From Pseudomonas sp. (GTDB lineage: Bacteria > Pseudomonadota > Gammaproteobacteria > Pseudomonadales > Pseudomonadaceae), in assembly GCA_030654635.1 (NCBI GenBank), contig JAURXE010000112.1:1-9123 (forward strand): a DNA stretch of 9,123 nt, written 5' to 3'. Below the pieces are notes generated by a model. The model made no database searches and was not told the DNA's origin. It saw only the letters and a list, made by a program, of their open reading frames with translations. The position numbers were made by a program, and so were the translations under genes. Below are positions 1 to 6,135 of the stretch, piece by piece (position 1 is the first letter of the stretch; the number at the start of each line of letters is the position of its first letter).

Positions 1-742
1 CAGCCAGCTTTCGGCCTATTTGGCCGCCGGGGTGATCTCGCCGCGCCAGTGCTTGCATGCGGCGCTGAGCAACAACCGGGGCGAGTTCGACACCGGCAAC
101 CCAGGCGCGGTGTGCTGGATCAACGAACTGCTATGGCGCGAGTTTTATAAGCATATTTTGGTTGGCTACCCGCGCGTCTCAAGACACCGGGCCTTTCGGC
201 CAAACACCGAAGCCGTGGCCTGGCGCAATGCACCTGATGAGCTGGCAGCTTGGCAAGCCGGTCGCACTGGCATCCCGATTGTGGATGCGGCGATGCGCCA
301 GTTACTGACCACCGGCTGGATGCATAACCGCTTGCGAATGATCGTGGCGATGTTCTTGACCAAGAATCTGCTGATCGACTGGCGCGAGGGCGAGCGCTTT
401 TTTATGCGCCACCTGATCGACGGTGACCTGGCCGCCAACAATGGCGGCTGGCAGTGGAGTTCATCCACGGGCACCGATTCGGCGCCGTACTTTCGAATTT
501 TCAATCCGCAGCGCCAGTCCGAACGCTTCGATGCCGAGGGACGCTTCATCCGCCATTGGTTGCCGGTGTTGGCCGAAGTCGGCAAGAAAGACATTCATAA
601 CCCCAGCGCCCTAAGCCAGTACGGCGGCCTGTTCGGCCGCCCCGACTATCCAAAACCGATAGTCGACCTGAGCAAGAGCCGGGCGCGGGCGTTGGCAGCC
701 TTTAAACAGCTGCCGCAGTTTGCCCAGCAGGAGGAGCTATGA
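1..742 (+). CDS. phrB: Deoxyribodipyrimidine (CPD) photolyase, class I, C-terminal half (5' end outside window)
   Basis: Flavoenzyme that uses blue/near-UV light to split cyclobutane pyrimidine dimers in DNA. The open frame runs from base 2 with no start codon needed, so the gene enters from the left edge. About 246 residues are present, roughly half of the E. coli length of 472, and they cover the FAD-binding helical domain. Recognisable blocks are ELLWREFYKH, PIVDAAMRQL, GWMHNRLRM, DGDLAANNGGWQW and STGTD-PYFRIFNP. By eye against E. coli Phr, the electron-transfer tryptophan triad (W306, W359, W382) is intact: TGG codons at 221, 380 and 449 have exactly the expected 53- and 23-residue spacing. 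The stop overlaps the next gene in an ATGA, so the downstream genes are probably co-transcribed and share its (probably light-linked) control. The promoter lies outside the window. A TTG at 20 is only an internal Leu codon. A cryptochrome is less likely given the closeness to E. coli Phr. Confidence 0.96.
   Translation, partial: SQLSAYLAAGVISPRQCLHAALSNNRGEFDTGNPGAVCWINELLWREFYKHILVGYPRVSRHRAFRPNTEAVAWRNAPDELAAWQAGRTGIPIVDAAMRQLLTTGWMHNRLRMIVAMFLTKNLLIDWREGERFFMRHLIDGDLAANNGGWQWSSSTGTDSAPYFRIFNPQRQSERFDAEGRFIRHWLPVLAEVGKKDIHNPSALSQYGGLFGRPDYPKPIVDLSKSRARALAAFKQLPQFAQQEEL
729..736 (+). promoter_or_regulatory. Shine-Dalgarno of the SnoaL-like gene inside the phrB 3' end
   Basis: Purine run AGGAGGAG, the last bases of which lie 2 nt upstream of the ATG at 739, encoded within the last codons of phrB. 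It supports the 739 start and allows re-initiation or independent loading of ribosomes at the ATGA junction. Confidence 0.7.
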
Positions 743-1164
743 GCGATTATCTGCGCCAATTTGCCCACCGTTTTGCTGCACTCGATGCACACAGCCTGGG
801 CAAACTCGGCGAGCTGTACAGCACTGACGCGGTATTTTGCGACCCACTGCATGAGGTGCGTGGGCTGGGCAAGCTACAGGCCTACTTTGCCCAGCTGTAT
901 GCCAATGTCGGGCAACTGCGTTTCGACTTTTATGGCTTTGATCAGGTTGCCGACGGCGAGGGCTATCTGCGCTGGACCATGAGTTATAGCCACCCACGAC
1001 TGGCACGCGGCCAGATGATTCGGCTCGAGGGCTGTTCACACCTGCGTTGGCGGGACGGGCTGGTGCACCATCACCGCGACTACTTCGATGCTGGCGCCTT
1101 GCTGTATGAACACCTGCCACTACTGGGCACGGCGATTCGCTGGCTGAAACGGCGGCTGATATGA
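739..1164 (+). CDS. NTF2-like / SnoaL-type protein (nuclear transport factor 2 family)
   Basis: Small single-domain protein of 141 residues with no signal peptide, presumed cytoplasmic. The N-terminal helix followed by a FxxLD...LYSTDAVFCDP segment (about residues 12-36), GLGKLQAYFAQLY (about 42-54) and the C-terminal HHHRDYFDAGALLYEHLP stretch are typical of the cone-shaped NTF2/SnoaL alpha+beta fold. In that fold a hydrophobic pocket binds or isomerises small hydrophobic ligands. The tail ends in a basic amphipathic piece (WLKRRLI). The gene lies between phrB and an SDR with 4-bp ATGA overlaps on both sides, and proteins of this type are common in Cfa/DUF1365 clusters. It may bind or process a lipid-derived intermediate, but that is inference and no catalytic residues can be assigned with confidence. 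Confidence 0.85.
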   Translation: MSDYLRQFAHRFAALDAHSLGKLGELYSTDAVFCDPLHEVRGLGKLQAYFAQLYANVGQLRFDFYGFDQVADGEGYLRWTMSYSHPRLARGQMIRLEGCSHLRWRDGLVHHHRDYFDAGALLYEHLPLLGTAIRWLKRRLI

Positions 1165-1925
1165 GCCGGCGCATCTGGCTGACCGGCGCCAGCAGTGGCA
1201 TCGGCGCCGCACTGGCCGACTTGCTGCTGCAGGCAGGCCACCACCTGGCCCTCAGCGCCCGCAGTGTGGCGCCATTGCAAGCGCTGGCGCAGCGCTATCC
1301 GGGGCAAGTCCTGGTGCTACCCGGTGACCTAGGCGATGCCGCACAAGTGCGCGCCATCGGTGCGGCCATCACCGAGCAGTGGGGCGCACTGGACACCCTG
1401 ATCGTGAATGCCGGTACCTGCGAATACCTGGAGGTGGCTGACTTTCAGGCGGCCATGATCGAGCGTGTCATGCGGGCCAATTTACTCTCGGCCAGCTACT
1501 GCATCGAAGCCGCATTGCCACTGCTGCGCGCCGGGGTAAAGCCCCATCTAGTCGGCGTCAGCAGCTCGGTCACCTACCTGCCGCTGCCGCGCGCGCAAGC
1601 CTATGGCGCCTCGAAAGCCGCCCTGCGCTATTTGCTCGAAGCATTGCGCATCGACCTGGCCGCTGAAGGCATCGACGTCACGGTAATCAGCCCGGGCTTT
1701 GTTGACACCCCACTGACGCAGAAAAACGACTTCCCCATGCCGCTGCGCTGGTCAGCCGCCAAAGCTGCCGCACATATCGCCAAACGCCTGGAGCAACGGC
1801 CCTTGGAGATGGCTTTCCCTGGCGCCTTTATCGCCATTTTATGGCTGCTCGCCCACCTGCCCCAGCGCCTGCAACTGGCCATTGGTAAACGCATGGCGCG
1901 CAGCAGCGCCAAGGACTCGCTATGA
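1161..1925 (+). CDS. Short-chain dehydrogenase/reductase (classical SDR)
   Basis: NAD(P)-dependent oxidoreductase of 254 residues, the usual length for classical SDRs. Visible motifs are the cofactor loop TGASSGIG (8-15), an Arg after the second strand (SAR, 32-34) that hints at NADP(H) preference, NAG (83-85), helix-4 Asn107, and the catalytic set Ser135, Tyr148 and Lys152 (YGASK), with the Ser-to-Tyr spacing of 13 expected for the family. The PGFVDTP segment (from 178) follows strand six. After the core is a hydrophobic stretch (about 221-233, GAFIAILWLLAHL) ending in a basic tail, which could anchor the enzyme to the inner face of the membrane. It overlaps both neighbours by 4 bp. The substrate cannot be read from the sequence; a lipid-linked alcohol, ketone or aldehyde made by the adjacent enzymes is the natural guess. 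Confidence 0.93.
   Translation: MSRRIWLTGASSGIGAALADLLLQAGHHLALSARSVAPLQALAQRYPGQVLVLPGDLGDAAQVRAIGAAITEQWGALDTLIVNAGTCEYLEVADFQAAMIERVMRANLLSASYCIEAALPLLRAGVKPHLVGVSSSVTYLPLPRAQAYGASKAALRYLLEALRIDLAAEGIDVTVISPGFVDTPLTQKNDFPMPLRWSAAKAAAHIAKRLEQRPLEMAFPGAFIAILWLLAHLPQRLQLAIGKRMARSSAKDSL
1911..1915 (+). promoter_or_regulatory. Shine-Dalgarno for the FAD oxidoreductase gene
   Basis: AAGGA six bases before the ATG at 1922, inside the SDR 3' end. It supports the 1922 start at the ATGA overlap. Confidence 0.55.
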
Positions 1926-3184
1926 AAATCGCCATTATCGGCAGCGGTATCAGCGGCCTCACCGCCGCTTACCTGCTTAACCGCGAGCACGACATCAGCC
2001 TGTTCGAGGCCAGTGCCTGGGTTGGCGGTCACACCCACACGGTAAACGCACAAGTGGCGGGCCGCGACTATGCCATCGACACCGGCTTTATCGTGTTCAA
2101 CGACTGGACCTACCCAAATTTTATTCAGTTGCTCAAGCAACTCGGCGTCGCCTATCAGCCCACCGAAATGAGCTTTTCCGTCTGCGACCCGGTCAGCGGC
2201 CTGGAGTACAACGGCAACACCCTCAACAGTTTGTTTGCGCAGCGCCGCAACCTGTTTTCCGCAGGGTTCTGGGGCATGTTGCGCGATATTTTGCGTTTCA
2301 ACCGCGAGACCCTCGACGACCTCGACCAGCACAACATAGCGGCCGATTTAAGCCTCGGCGAGTACCTGCAGGAGCGCGGCTACGGCCAGCGTTTTATCGA
2401 GCAGTACATAGTGCCGATGGGCGCGGCGATTTGGTCGATGTCGCGAGCCGAGATGATGCATTTCCCGCTGCAGTTCTTTTTACGCTTCTGCAAAAATCAC
2501 GGCTTACTGTCGATCACCGTTCGCCCGCAATGGCAGGTTATCCAAGGCGGTTCCAGCAGCTATGTGGCGCCCCTGAGCGCCTCGTTCGCTAGCCGCATTC
2601 GCCTCAACTGCCCGGTATATCAGGTTGAGCGTGATGCCGAGGGCGTCACCCTGTACAGCAGCGATGGTTGCGAACGTTTCGACAAGGTGGTGTTTGCCTG
2701 TCACAGCGATCAGGCACTGCAATTACTCGCCGCCCCGACTGACGCCGAGCAGCAGATCCTCGGCGACTTGCCCTACGCCGACAACGAGGTGGTGCTGCAC
2801 ACCGACACCCGCCTGTTGCCCAAACGCCGTCTGGCCTGGGCCAGCTGGAACTATCGGCTCGGCGGTGCGGCTAGCCAGCCAGCGGCACTGACCTACAACA
2901 TGAACATCCTGCAGGGCATCGAAAGTGCCAGCACCTTTTGCGTCAGCCTCAACCAAACTGCGGCCATCGACCCGGCGCAGATTCTGGCCCGTTACACCTA
3001 TGCCCATCCGCAATACAGCCTGGCCGGAGTGGCTGCACAGGCCCGTTGGGAAGAACTGCATGGCGCCAACCACAGCTTTTTCTGTGGTGCTTACTGGGCC
3101 AATGGGTTTCATGAAGACGGGGTGGTCAGCGGACTGCGCGTGGCGGCCGCGTTCGGCGCCAGCCTTGCGCCGGCAGCGCCATGA
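1922..3184 (+). CDS. FAD-dependent, NAD(P)-binding Rossmann oxidoreductase (amine-oxidase-like, COG2907 type)
   Basis: Flavoprotein of 420 residues. It opens directly with the dinucleotide-binding fold: GSGISG (7-12) followed by an acidic residue, Glu29 in LFEAS, that would hold the adenosine ribose. Next come GGHTHTV (35-41) and DTGFIVFN (53-60), signatures of the flavin amine oxidase/phytoene desaturase-like superfamily as seen in proteins sitting next to Cfa homologues. Near the end is the second flavin-contact block, CGAYWANGFHEDGVVSGLRVA (about 388-408). No signal peptide is seen, so a cytoplasmic or membrane-peripheral location is likely. Related proteins are often annotated as amine oxidases, but the setting with DUF1365 and a Cfa-family methyltransferase suggests action on phospholipid acyl chains (desaturation or oxidation), as described for the furan fatty acid pathway of Rhodobacter. 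That role is an inference from family and context. Confidence 0.9.
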   Translation: MKIAIIGSGISGLTAAYLLNREHDISLFEASAWVGGHTHTVNAQVAGRDYAIDTGFIVFNDWTYPNFIQLLKQLGVAYQPTEMSFSVCDPVSGLEYNGNTLNSLFAQRRNLFSAGFWGMLRDILRFNRETLDDLDQHNIAADLSLGEYLQERGYGQRFIEQYIVPMGAAIWSMSRAEMMHFPLQFFLRFCKNHGLLSITVRPQWQVIQGGSSSYVAPLSASFASRIRLNCPVYQVERDAEGVTLYSSDGCERFDKVVFACHSDQALQLLAAPTDAEQQILGDLPYADNEVVLHTDTRLLPKRRLAWASWNYRLGGAASQPAALTYNMNILQGIESASTFCVSLNQTAAIDPAQILARYTYAHPQYSLAGVAAQARWEELHGANHSFFCGAYWANGFHEDGVVSGLRVAAAFGASLAPAAP

Positions 3185-3981
3185 ACAGCGCCCTGTACAG
3201 CGGCTGGGTGACGCACCAGCGGCTTGCCCCCAAAGCCCACAGTTTTCGTTATCGCATGGGTTTACTGCTGCTCGATTTAAGCGAGCAAGACGCCGTTTTG
3301 GCCCTGTCGCCGCTGGCCGGGCACAGTCGTTGGGCGCCCTTTGGCTTTCGTGAGACGGATTTCCTGCCGCAATTTACCCGCGCCGGCATCCCGCTGATCG
3401 ACGCCGTGCGCCAGCGGGTTGGCGAGGCCTTGGGGCAAACCCCGGACGGCACCATTTACCTGTTGGCGCAGCCACGCAGCTGGGGACTGGCGTTTAATCC
3501 GGCGAGCTTTTTTTACTGTTTCAACCAGACCGGCCAACTGGCGGCGATTCTTTGCGAGGTCAGCAATACGCCCTGGCGTGAGCGCTATCACTATGTGCTG
3601 GCCGCGGGTGCCAGTGGCGAGTCGCACGTGGCGGTGGCCAAGGCGCTGCATGTCTCGCCATTTCTGCCGCGCGAGCTGGAATACCGCATGCGCTTTAGCC
3701 AACCCGGCGAGCGCCTGAACATTCAGATGGCCGACTGGCAAGGTGAACAACGCCTGTTCGTCGCCAGCCTCAATCTGCAACGCCAAGCACTCAGCCGCCA
3801 GAGCCTGCACCGGCACTTACTGAGCTTTCCGTGGATGACCGGCAAAACTGTTTTGGCGATTTATTGGCAAGCCCTGCGTTTGCTGCTCAAGCGTGTACCG
3901 ATTTTTACTCATCAACCCGCCGCCGACAGCTTCAGTGTGGCCCGTGAGACTACCCAGGAGGCAACCGATGAAAAGCACTAA
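3181..3981 (+). CDS. DUF1365 family protein
   Basis: Protein of 266 residues with the family's conserved blocks. The N-terminal LYSGWVTHQR...P-AHSFRYRM carries His12 and His20. Then come QPRSWGLAFNPASFFYCF and EVSNTPWRERYHYVL, followed by KALHVSPFLPRELEYRMRF, and a C-terminal PWMTGKTVLAIYWQALRLLLKRVP segment. The last segment is amphipathic or hydrophobic and could sit on the membrane. DUF1365 genes are nearly always beside an FAD oxidoreductase and a Cfa-family methyltransferase, as here, and homologues have been linked to acyl-chain oxygenation in furan fatty acid synthesis. The histidines could be metal or catalytic ligands, but that is speculation. The start overlaps the previous stop in ATGA, and the stop lies 14 bp inside the downstream gene. 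Family assignment is firm; the biochemical role is not. Confidence 0.9.
   Translation: MNSALYSGWVTHQRLAPKAHSFRYRMGLLLLDLSEQDAVLALSPLAGHSRWAPFGFRETDFLPQFTRAGIPLIDAVRQRVGEALGQTPDGTIYLLAQPRSWGLAFNPASFFYCFNQTGQLAAILCEVSNTPWRERYHYVLAAGASGESHVAVAKALHVSPFLPRELEYRMRFSQPGERLNIQMADWQGEQRLFVASLNLQRQALSRQSLHRHLLSFPWMTGKTVLAIYWQALRLLLKRVPIFTHQPAADSFSVARETTQEATDEKH
3956..3961 (+). promoter_or_regulatory. Consensus Shine-Dalgarno that fixes the Cfa-like start
   Basis: A perfect AGGAGG six bases before ATG 3968, lying in the end of the DUF1365 gene. It selects 3968 over the in-frame GTG 75 bases upstream, whose extra 25 residues (proline- and arginine-rich) merely shadow the DUF1365 frame. Confidence 0.85.
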
Positions 3982-5242
3982 TTTGCTCAGTGCCAAAAGC
4001 CACTGGCGCAGCACCCACGGCATCGGCGCCAGCCTGCTGAAAAAAGCCGTCTTGCGCCAACTGCAACAGCTGCGCCACGGCCACCTGGTGATTCACGACG
4101 GCGAGCAACGGCTCAGCTTCGGTCAGGCCGGCGCTGCCCTGCATGCCGAAATCAACCTGCACAACTCGGGATTCTGGGCGCTGGTGGCCGGCAATGGCTC
4201 CATCGGGGCGGGCGAGGCTTACATCCACGGTTACTGGAGCAGCCCGGACCTGACCGCAGTAATACGTTTGTTCGTCAGCAACATTGCCGTACTCGACGCC
4301 ATGGAGCGCGGCCTGGCGCAGCTTGGCCGGCCGCTAATCGGCGCGCTGCACTGGCTCAATCGCAATACCCGCAAAGGCTCGCGCAAAAATATCGAGGCCC
4401 ATTACGACCTGGGCAACCAGCTGTTCGAGCAGTTTCTCGACCCGACCATGATGTATTCCGCCGCGCAGTTTATGCATCCCAGCGACAGCCTTGAGCAGGC
4501 GCAGCTGAATAAACTGGAGCGGATCTGCCAAAAACTCGACCTCAAACCGGGCGATCATCTGCTCGAAATCGGCAGCGGTTGGGGCAGCATGGCGCTGTAC
4601 GCCGCCACCCACTATGGCTGCAGGGTAACCACCTGCACCCTGTCAAAAGAGCAGTTTGCCTATACCCAACAACGCATCGAGGCCCAAGGTCTGCAAGAAC
4701 GTATCAGCGTGCTGCTGATGGACTACCGCGACCTCACCGGCCAGTACGACAAACTGGTGTCGATTGAGATGATCGAAGCGGTCGGGCATAAGTTTTTGCC
4801 GACCTACTTCAAATGCTGTGCGCAGCTGCTTAAAACCGATGGCCTGATGTTGCTGCAAGCCATCACCATTCGCGACCAACGCTACGAGCAAGCGCGGCGC
4901 AGCGTGGATTTTATCCAGCGCTATATTTTCCCCGGCGGCGCCCTGCCCTCGGTGAGCAAAATGCTCGACGTGGTGACCCGCGAAACCGACATGACCTTGC
5001 AGCACATGGAAGACTTCGGCATGCACTACGCACGCACCCTGCGGCTCTGGCACGACAACTTCAGCGCCGCCAGACACAGCCTCGAAGCCCTGGGCTATGA
5101 CGCGTATTTCTTCCGCCTCTGGGAGTTTTACTTGTGCTACTGCGAGGGCGGCTTCCTGGAGCGCAGCATCGGCACCGCGCAGCTGTTGCTGGCCAAACCG
5201 GCGGCGCAAACCGCGCCACTGCTGGGCCGCTTCAATGCTTAA
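3968..5242 (+). CDS. Cyclopropane-fatty-acyl-phospholipid synthase family SAM-dependent methyltransferase (UfaM/CfaA-like)
   Basis: Transfers a one-carbon unit from S-adenosylmethionine to the double bond of unsaturated acyl chains in membrane phospholipids. It has 424 residues from the start supported by the AGGAGG. An N-terminal lipid-binding domain (about 20-125) precedes the Rossmann methyltransferase domain: NIEAHYDLGNQLFEQFLDPTM (about 141-161), SAM loop EIGSGWGSMA (200-209), LSKEQF (225-230), MDYRDL (251-256), EMIEAVGH (267-274), YIFPGGALPS (319-328) and FYLCYCEGGF (387-396). By eye against E. coli Cfa, the bicarbonate-site residues Glu239 and Tyr317 are kept (Glu270, Tyr354) and Cys354 corresponds to Cys392. 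However, Cys139 is Ala165 and His266 is Gln297. The EAVG and LLQAIT forms resemble methyltransferases that make methyl-branched chains (UfaA1/TmsB, Rhodobacter CfaA/UfaM), so methylation is more likely than ring closure. It overlaps DUF1365 by 14 bp and DUF2878 by 8 bp. Confidence 0.93.
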   Translation: MKSTNLLSAKSHWRSTHGIGASLLKKAVLRQLQQLRHGHLVIHDGEQRLSFGQAGAALHAEINLHNSGFWALVAGNGSIGAGEAYIHGYWSSPDLTAVIRLFVSNIAVLDAMERGLAQLGRPLIGALHWLNRNTRKGSRKNIEAHYDLGNQLFEQFLDPTMMYSAAQFMHPSDSLEQAQLNKLERICQKLDLKPGDHLLEIGSGWGSMALYAATHYGCRVTTCTLSKEQFAYTQQRIEAQGLQERISVLLMDYRDLTGQYDKLVSIEMIEAVGHKFLPTYFKCCAQLLKTDGLMLLQAITIRDQRYEQARRSVDFIQRYIFPGGALPSVSKMLDVVTRETDMTLQHMEDFGMHYARTLRLWHDNFSAARHSLEALGYDAYFFRLWEFYLCYCEGGFLERSIGTAQLLLAKPAAQTAPLLGRFNA

Positions 5243-5747
5243 GCAGCTGGCCAATGCCGGGCTGTTTCAGCTCGGCTGGTTCGCCTGCGTGCTTAGCCCG
5301 GCTCAGCCGTGGTTACTGCTGGTGCCCCTCGTGGTGCTGGGCGTGCATCTGGGCTGGCTGAGCAGCTGGGCGCAGGACGGTAAACTGTTGCTCAGTGCGC
5401 TGCTGCTGGGCACGGCGGTCGACAGTCTGCTGCTGAATCTTGGGGTCTTCGATTTTGGCCAACCGCGCTGGGTGATTCCGCTGTGGTTGGCGCTGCTCTG
5501 GCCACTGCTGGCCAGCACCCTCAAACACAGCCTGGCCTGGACCGCGAGCCCCTGGTGGCGCGCCAGTCTGCTGGGGGCCATTGGCGCGCCGCTGTCCTAT
5601 TATGCCGGCGCACAGCTGGCCGGGGTGCACCTGCCCTATGGCAGCGTGCCAACCCTAGTGGGCCTGGCACTGCTCTGGGCCTTAATGATGCCACTGCTGC
5701 AGCACCTGGCCGGGCAACCTGTGCGGCGGGCCAACCGGACAATTTAA
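5235..5747 (+). CDS. DUF2878 family inner-membrane protein
   Basis: Highly hydrophobic protein of 170 residues with about five predicted membrane segments. Examples are LLVPLVVLGVHLGWL (about 27-41), LLLSALLLGTAVDSLLLNLG (about 51-70), IPLWLALLWPLLAS (about 81-94), the SLLGAIGAPLSYYAGAQLAG stretch (about 112-131) and the final LVGLALLWALMMPLLQHLAG. The GTAVDSLL, PLWLALLW and GAPLSYYAGAQLAG pieces are hallmarks of DUF2878. The ATG at 5235 is chosen because residues encoded upstream in this frame are a low-complexity shadow of the Cfa gene and the hydrophobic domain begins here. It overlaps the Cfa stop by 8 bp and lacks a clear Shine-Dalgarno site, suggesting translational coupling. DUF2878 proteins commonly follow Cfa homologues. 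Its function is unknown; a membrane partner for the lipid-modifying enzymes is a guess. Confidence 0.85.
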   Translation: MLKQLANAGLFQLGWFACVLSPAQPWLLLVPLVVLGVHLGWLSSWAQDGKLLLSALLLGTAVDSLLLNLGVFDFGQPRWVIPLWLALLWPLLASTLKHSLAWTASPWWRASLLGAIGAPLSYYAGAQLAGVHLPYGSVPTLVGLALLWALMMPLLQHLAGQPVRRANRTI

Positions 5748-5792
5748 GCTGCGCACCGGTCAGTTGCCGCCCACCAAAACCCTCGACTGACT

Positions 5793-5798
5793 TAAACT
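5793..5798 (+). promoter_or_regulatory. Possible -10 element for a leaderless ykgJ-like transcript
   Basis: TAAACT fits the TANNNT pattern and lies six bases before ATG 5805, so transcription would begin at or next to the start codon. No Shine-Dalgarno site is visible before that ATG, which fits a leaderless message, but no convincing -35 box was found. Tentative. Confidence 0.22.
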
Positions 5799-5804
5799 GC
5801 GCCG

Positions 5805-6125
5805 ATGAAAACTGCCCCCGAGCTTATTCCCCTCGCCAGCGTCGAGCCGACGCCAGCCGTCACCTGCGCCAACTGCGCGGCCTGCTGCTGCCAGCTGGAA
5901 GTGATACTGCTGAGCGACACCGGCGTGCCCAAGCGCTATATCGATATCGACCAATGGGGCGGCGAAGTCATGCTGCGCCTCGACGACGGCTGGTGCGTGG
6001 CGCTGGACCGCGACAGCATGCTCTGCACCATCTACGAAAACCGTCCTTGGGTGTGCCGCGAGTTCGAAATGGCCTCCCCCGAGTGCCTAGAAGAGCGCCA
6101 AGGGCTGGCGACTATTTATCGCTGA
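5805..6125 (+). CDS. YkgJ family cysteine-cluster protein (UPF0153 type)
   Basis: Small protein of 106 residues, probably cytoplasmic. It carries the dense N-terminal cluster CANCAACCC (Cys21, 24, 27, 28, 29), followed by Cys64 in DGWCVALD, Cys74 in LCTIYENRP, Cys84 in the adjacent VCREF and Cys94. The pattern CxxCxxCC ... GxC..LD ... CxIYxxRPxxCRxF is the YkgJ signature and implies binding of an iron-sulfur cluster or another metal. The biochemical role of the family is not established to my knowledge. It starts 57 bp after the DUF2878 stop, the only sizeable gap in the plus-strand train, so it may be a separate transcription unit. It is followed after 10 bp by the next gene. No good Shine-Dalgarno site precedes the ATG, yet the start is reasonable because conserved sequence begins soon after. 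Confidence 0.9.
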   Translation: MKTAPELIPLASVEPTPAVTCANCAACCCQLEVILLSDTGVPKRYIDIDQWGGEVMLRLDDGWCVALDRDSMLCTIYENRPWVCREFEMASPECLEERQGLATIYR

Positions 6126-6135
6126 GTAACCTCGT

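Noticed and set aside
166..594. 142-codon minus-strand frame inside phrB
   Set aside because: Antisense shadow of the conserved photolyase coding frame; basic, low-complexity translation.
815..820. TGTACA half-site resembling the PplR/LitR operator; also at 2652-2657 and 3194-3199
   Set aside because: Each is a single half-site inside coding sequence (Leu-Tyr-Ser codons), and none is followed after 12 bases by TGTA(C/T)A, so they are not operators.
1628..2332. 234-codon open frame on the minus strand across the SDR and flavoprotein genes
   Set aside because: It lies antisense to two genes with full family motifs, its translation has no recognisable domain, and long antisense frames are common in GC-rich DNA.
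3893..3967. Upstream GTG extension of the Cfa-like gene
   Set aside because: The extra 25 residues are a shadow of the DUF1365 frame; AGGAGG at 3956-3961 with ATG 3968 is the clear start.
5097..5234. N-terminal extension of the DUF2878 frame
   Set aside because: These 46 codons are an arginine/serine/alanine-rich shadow of the Cfa gene; the hydrophobic domain begins at the ATG at 5235.
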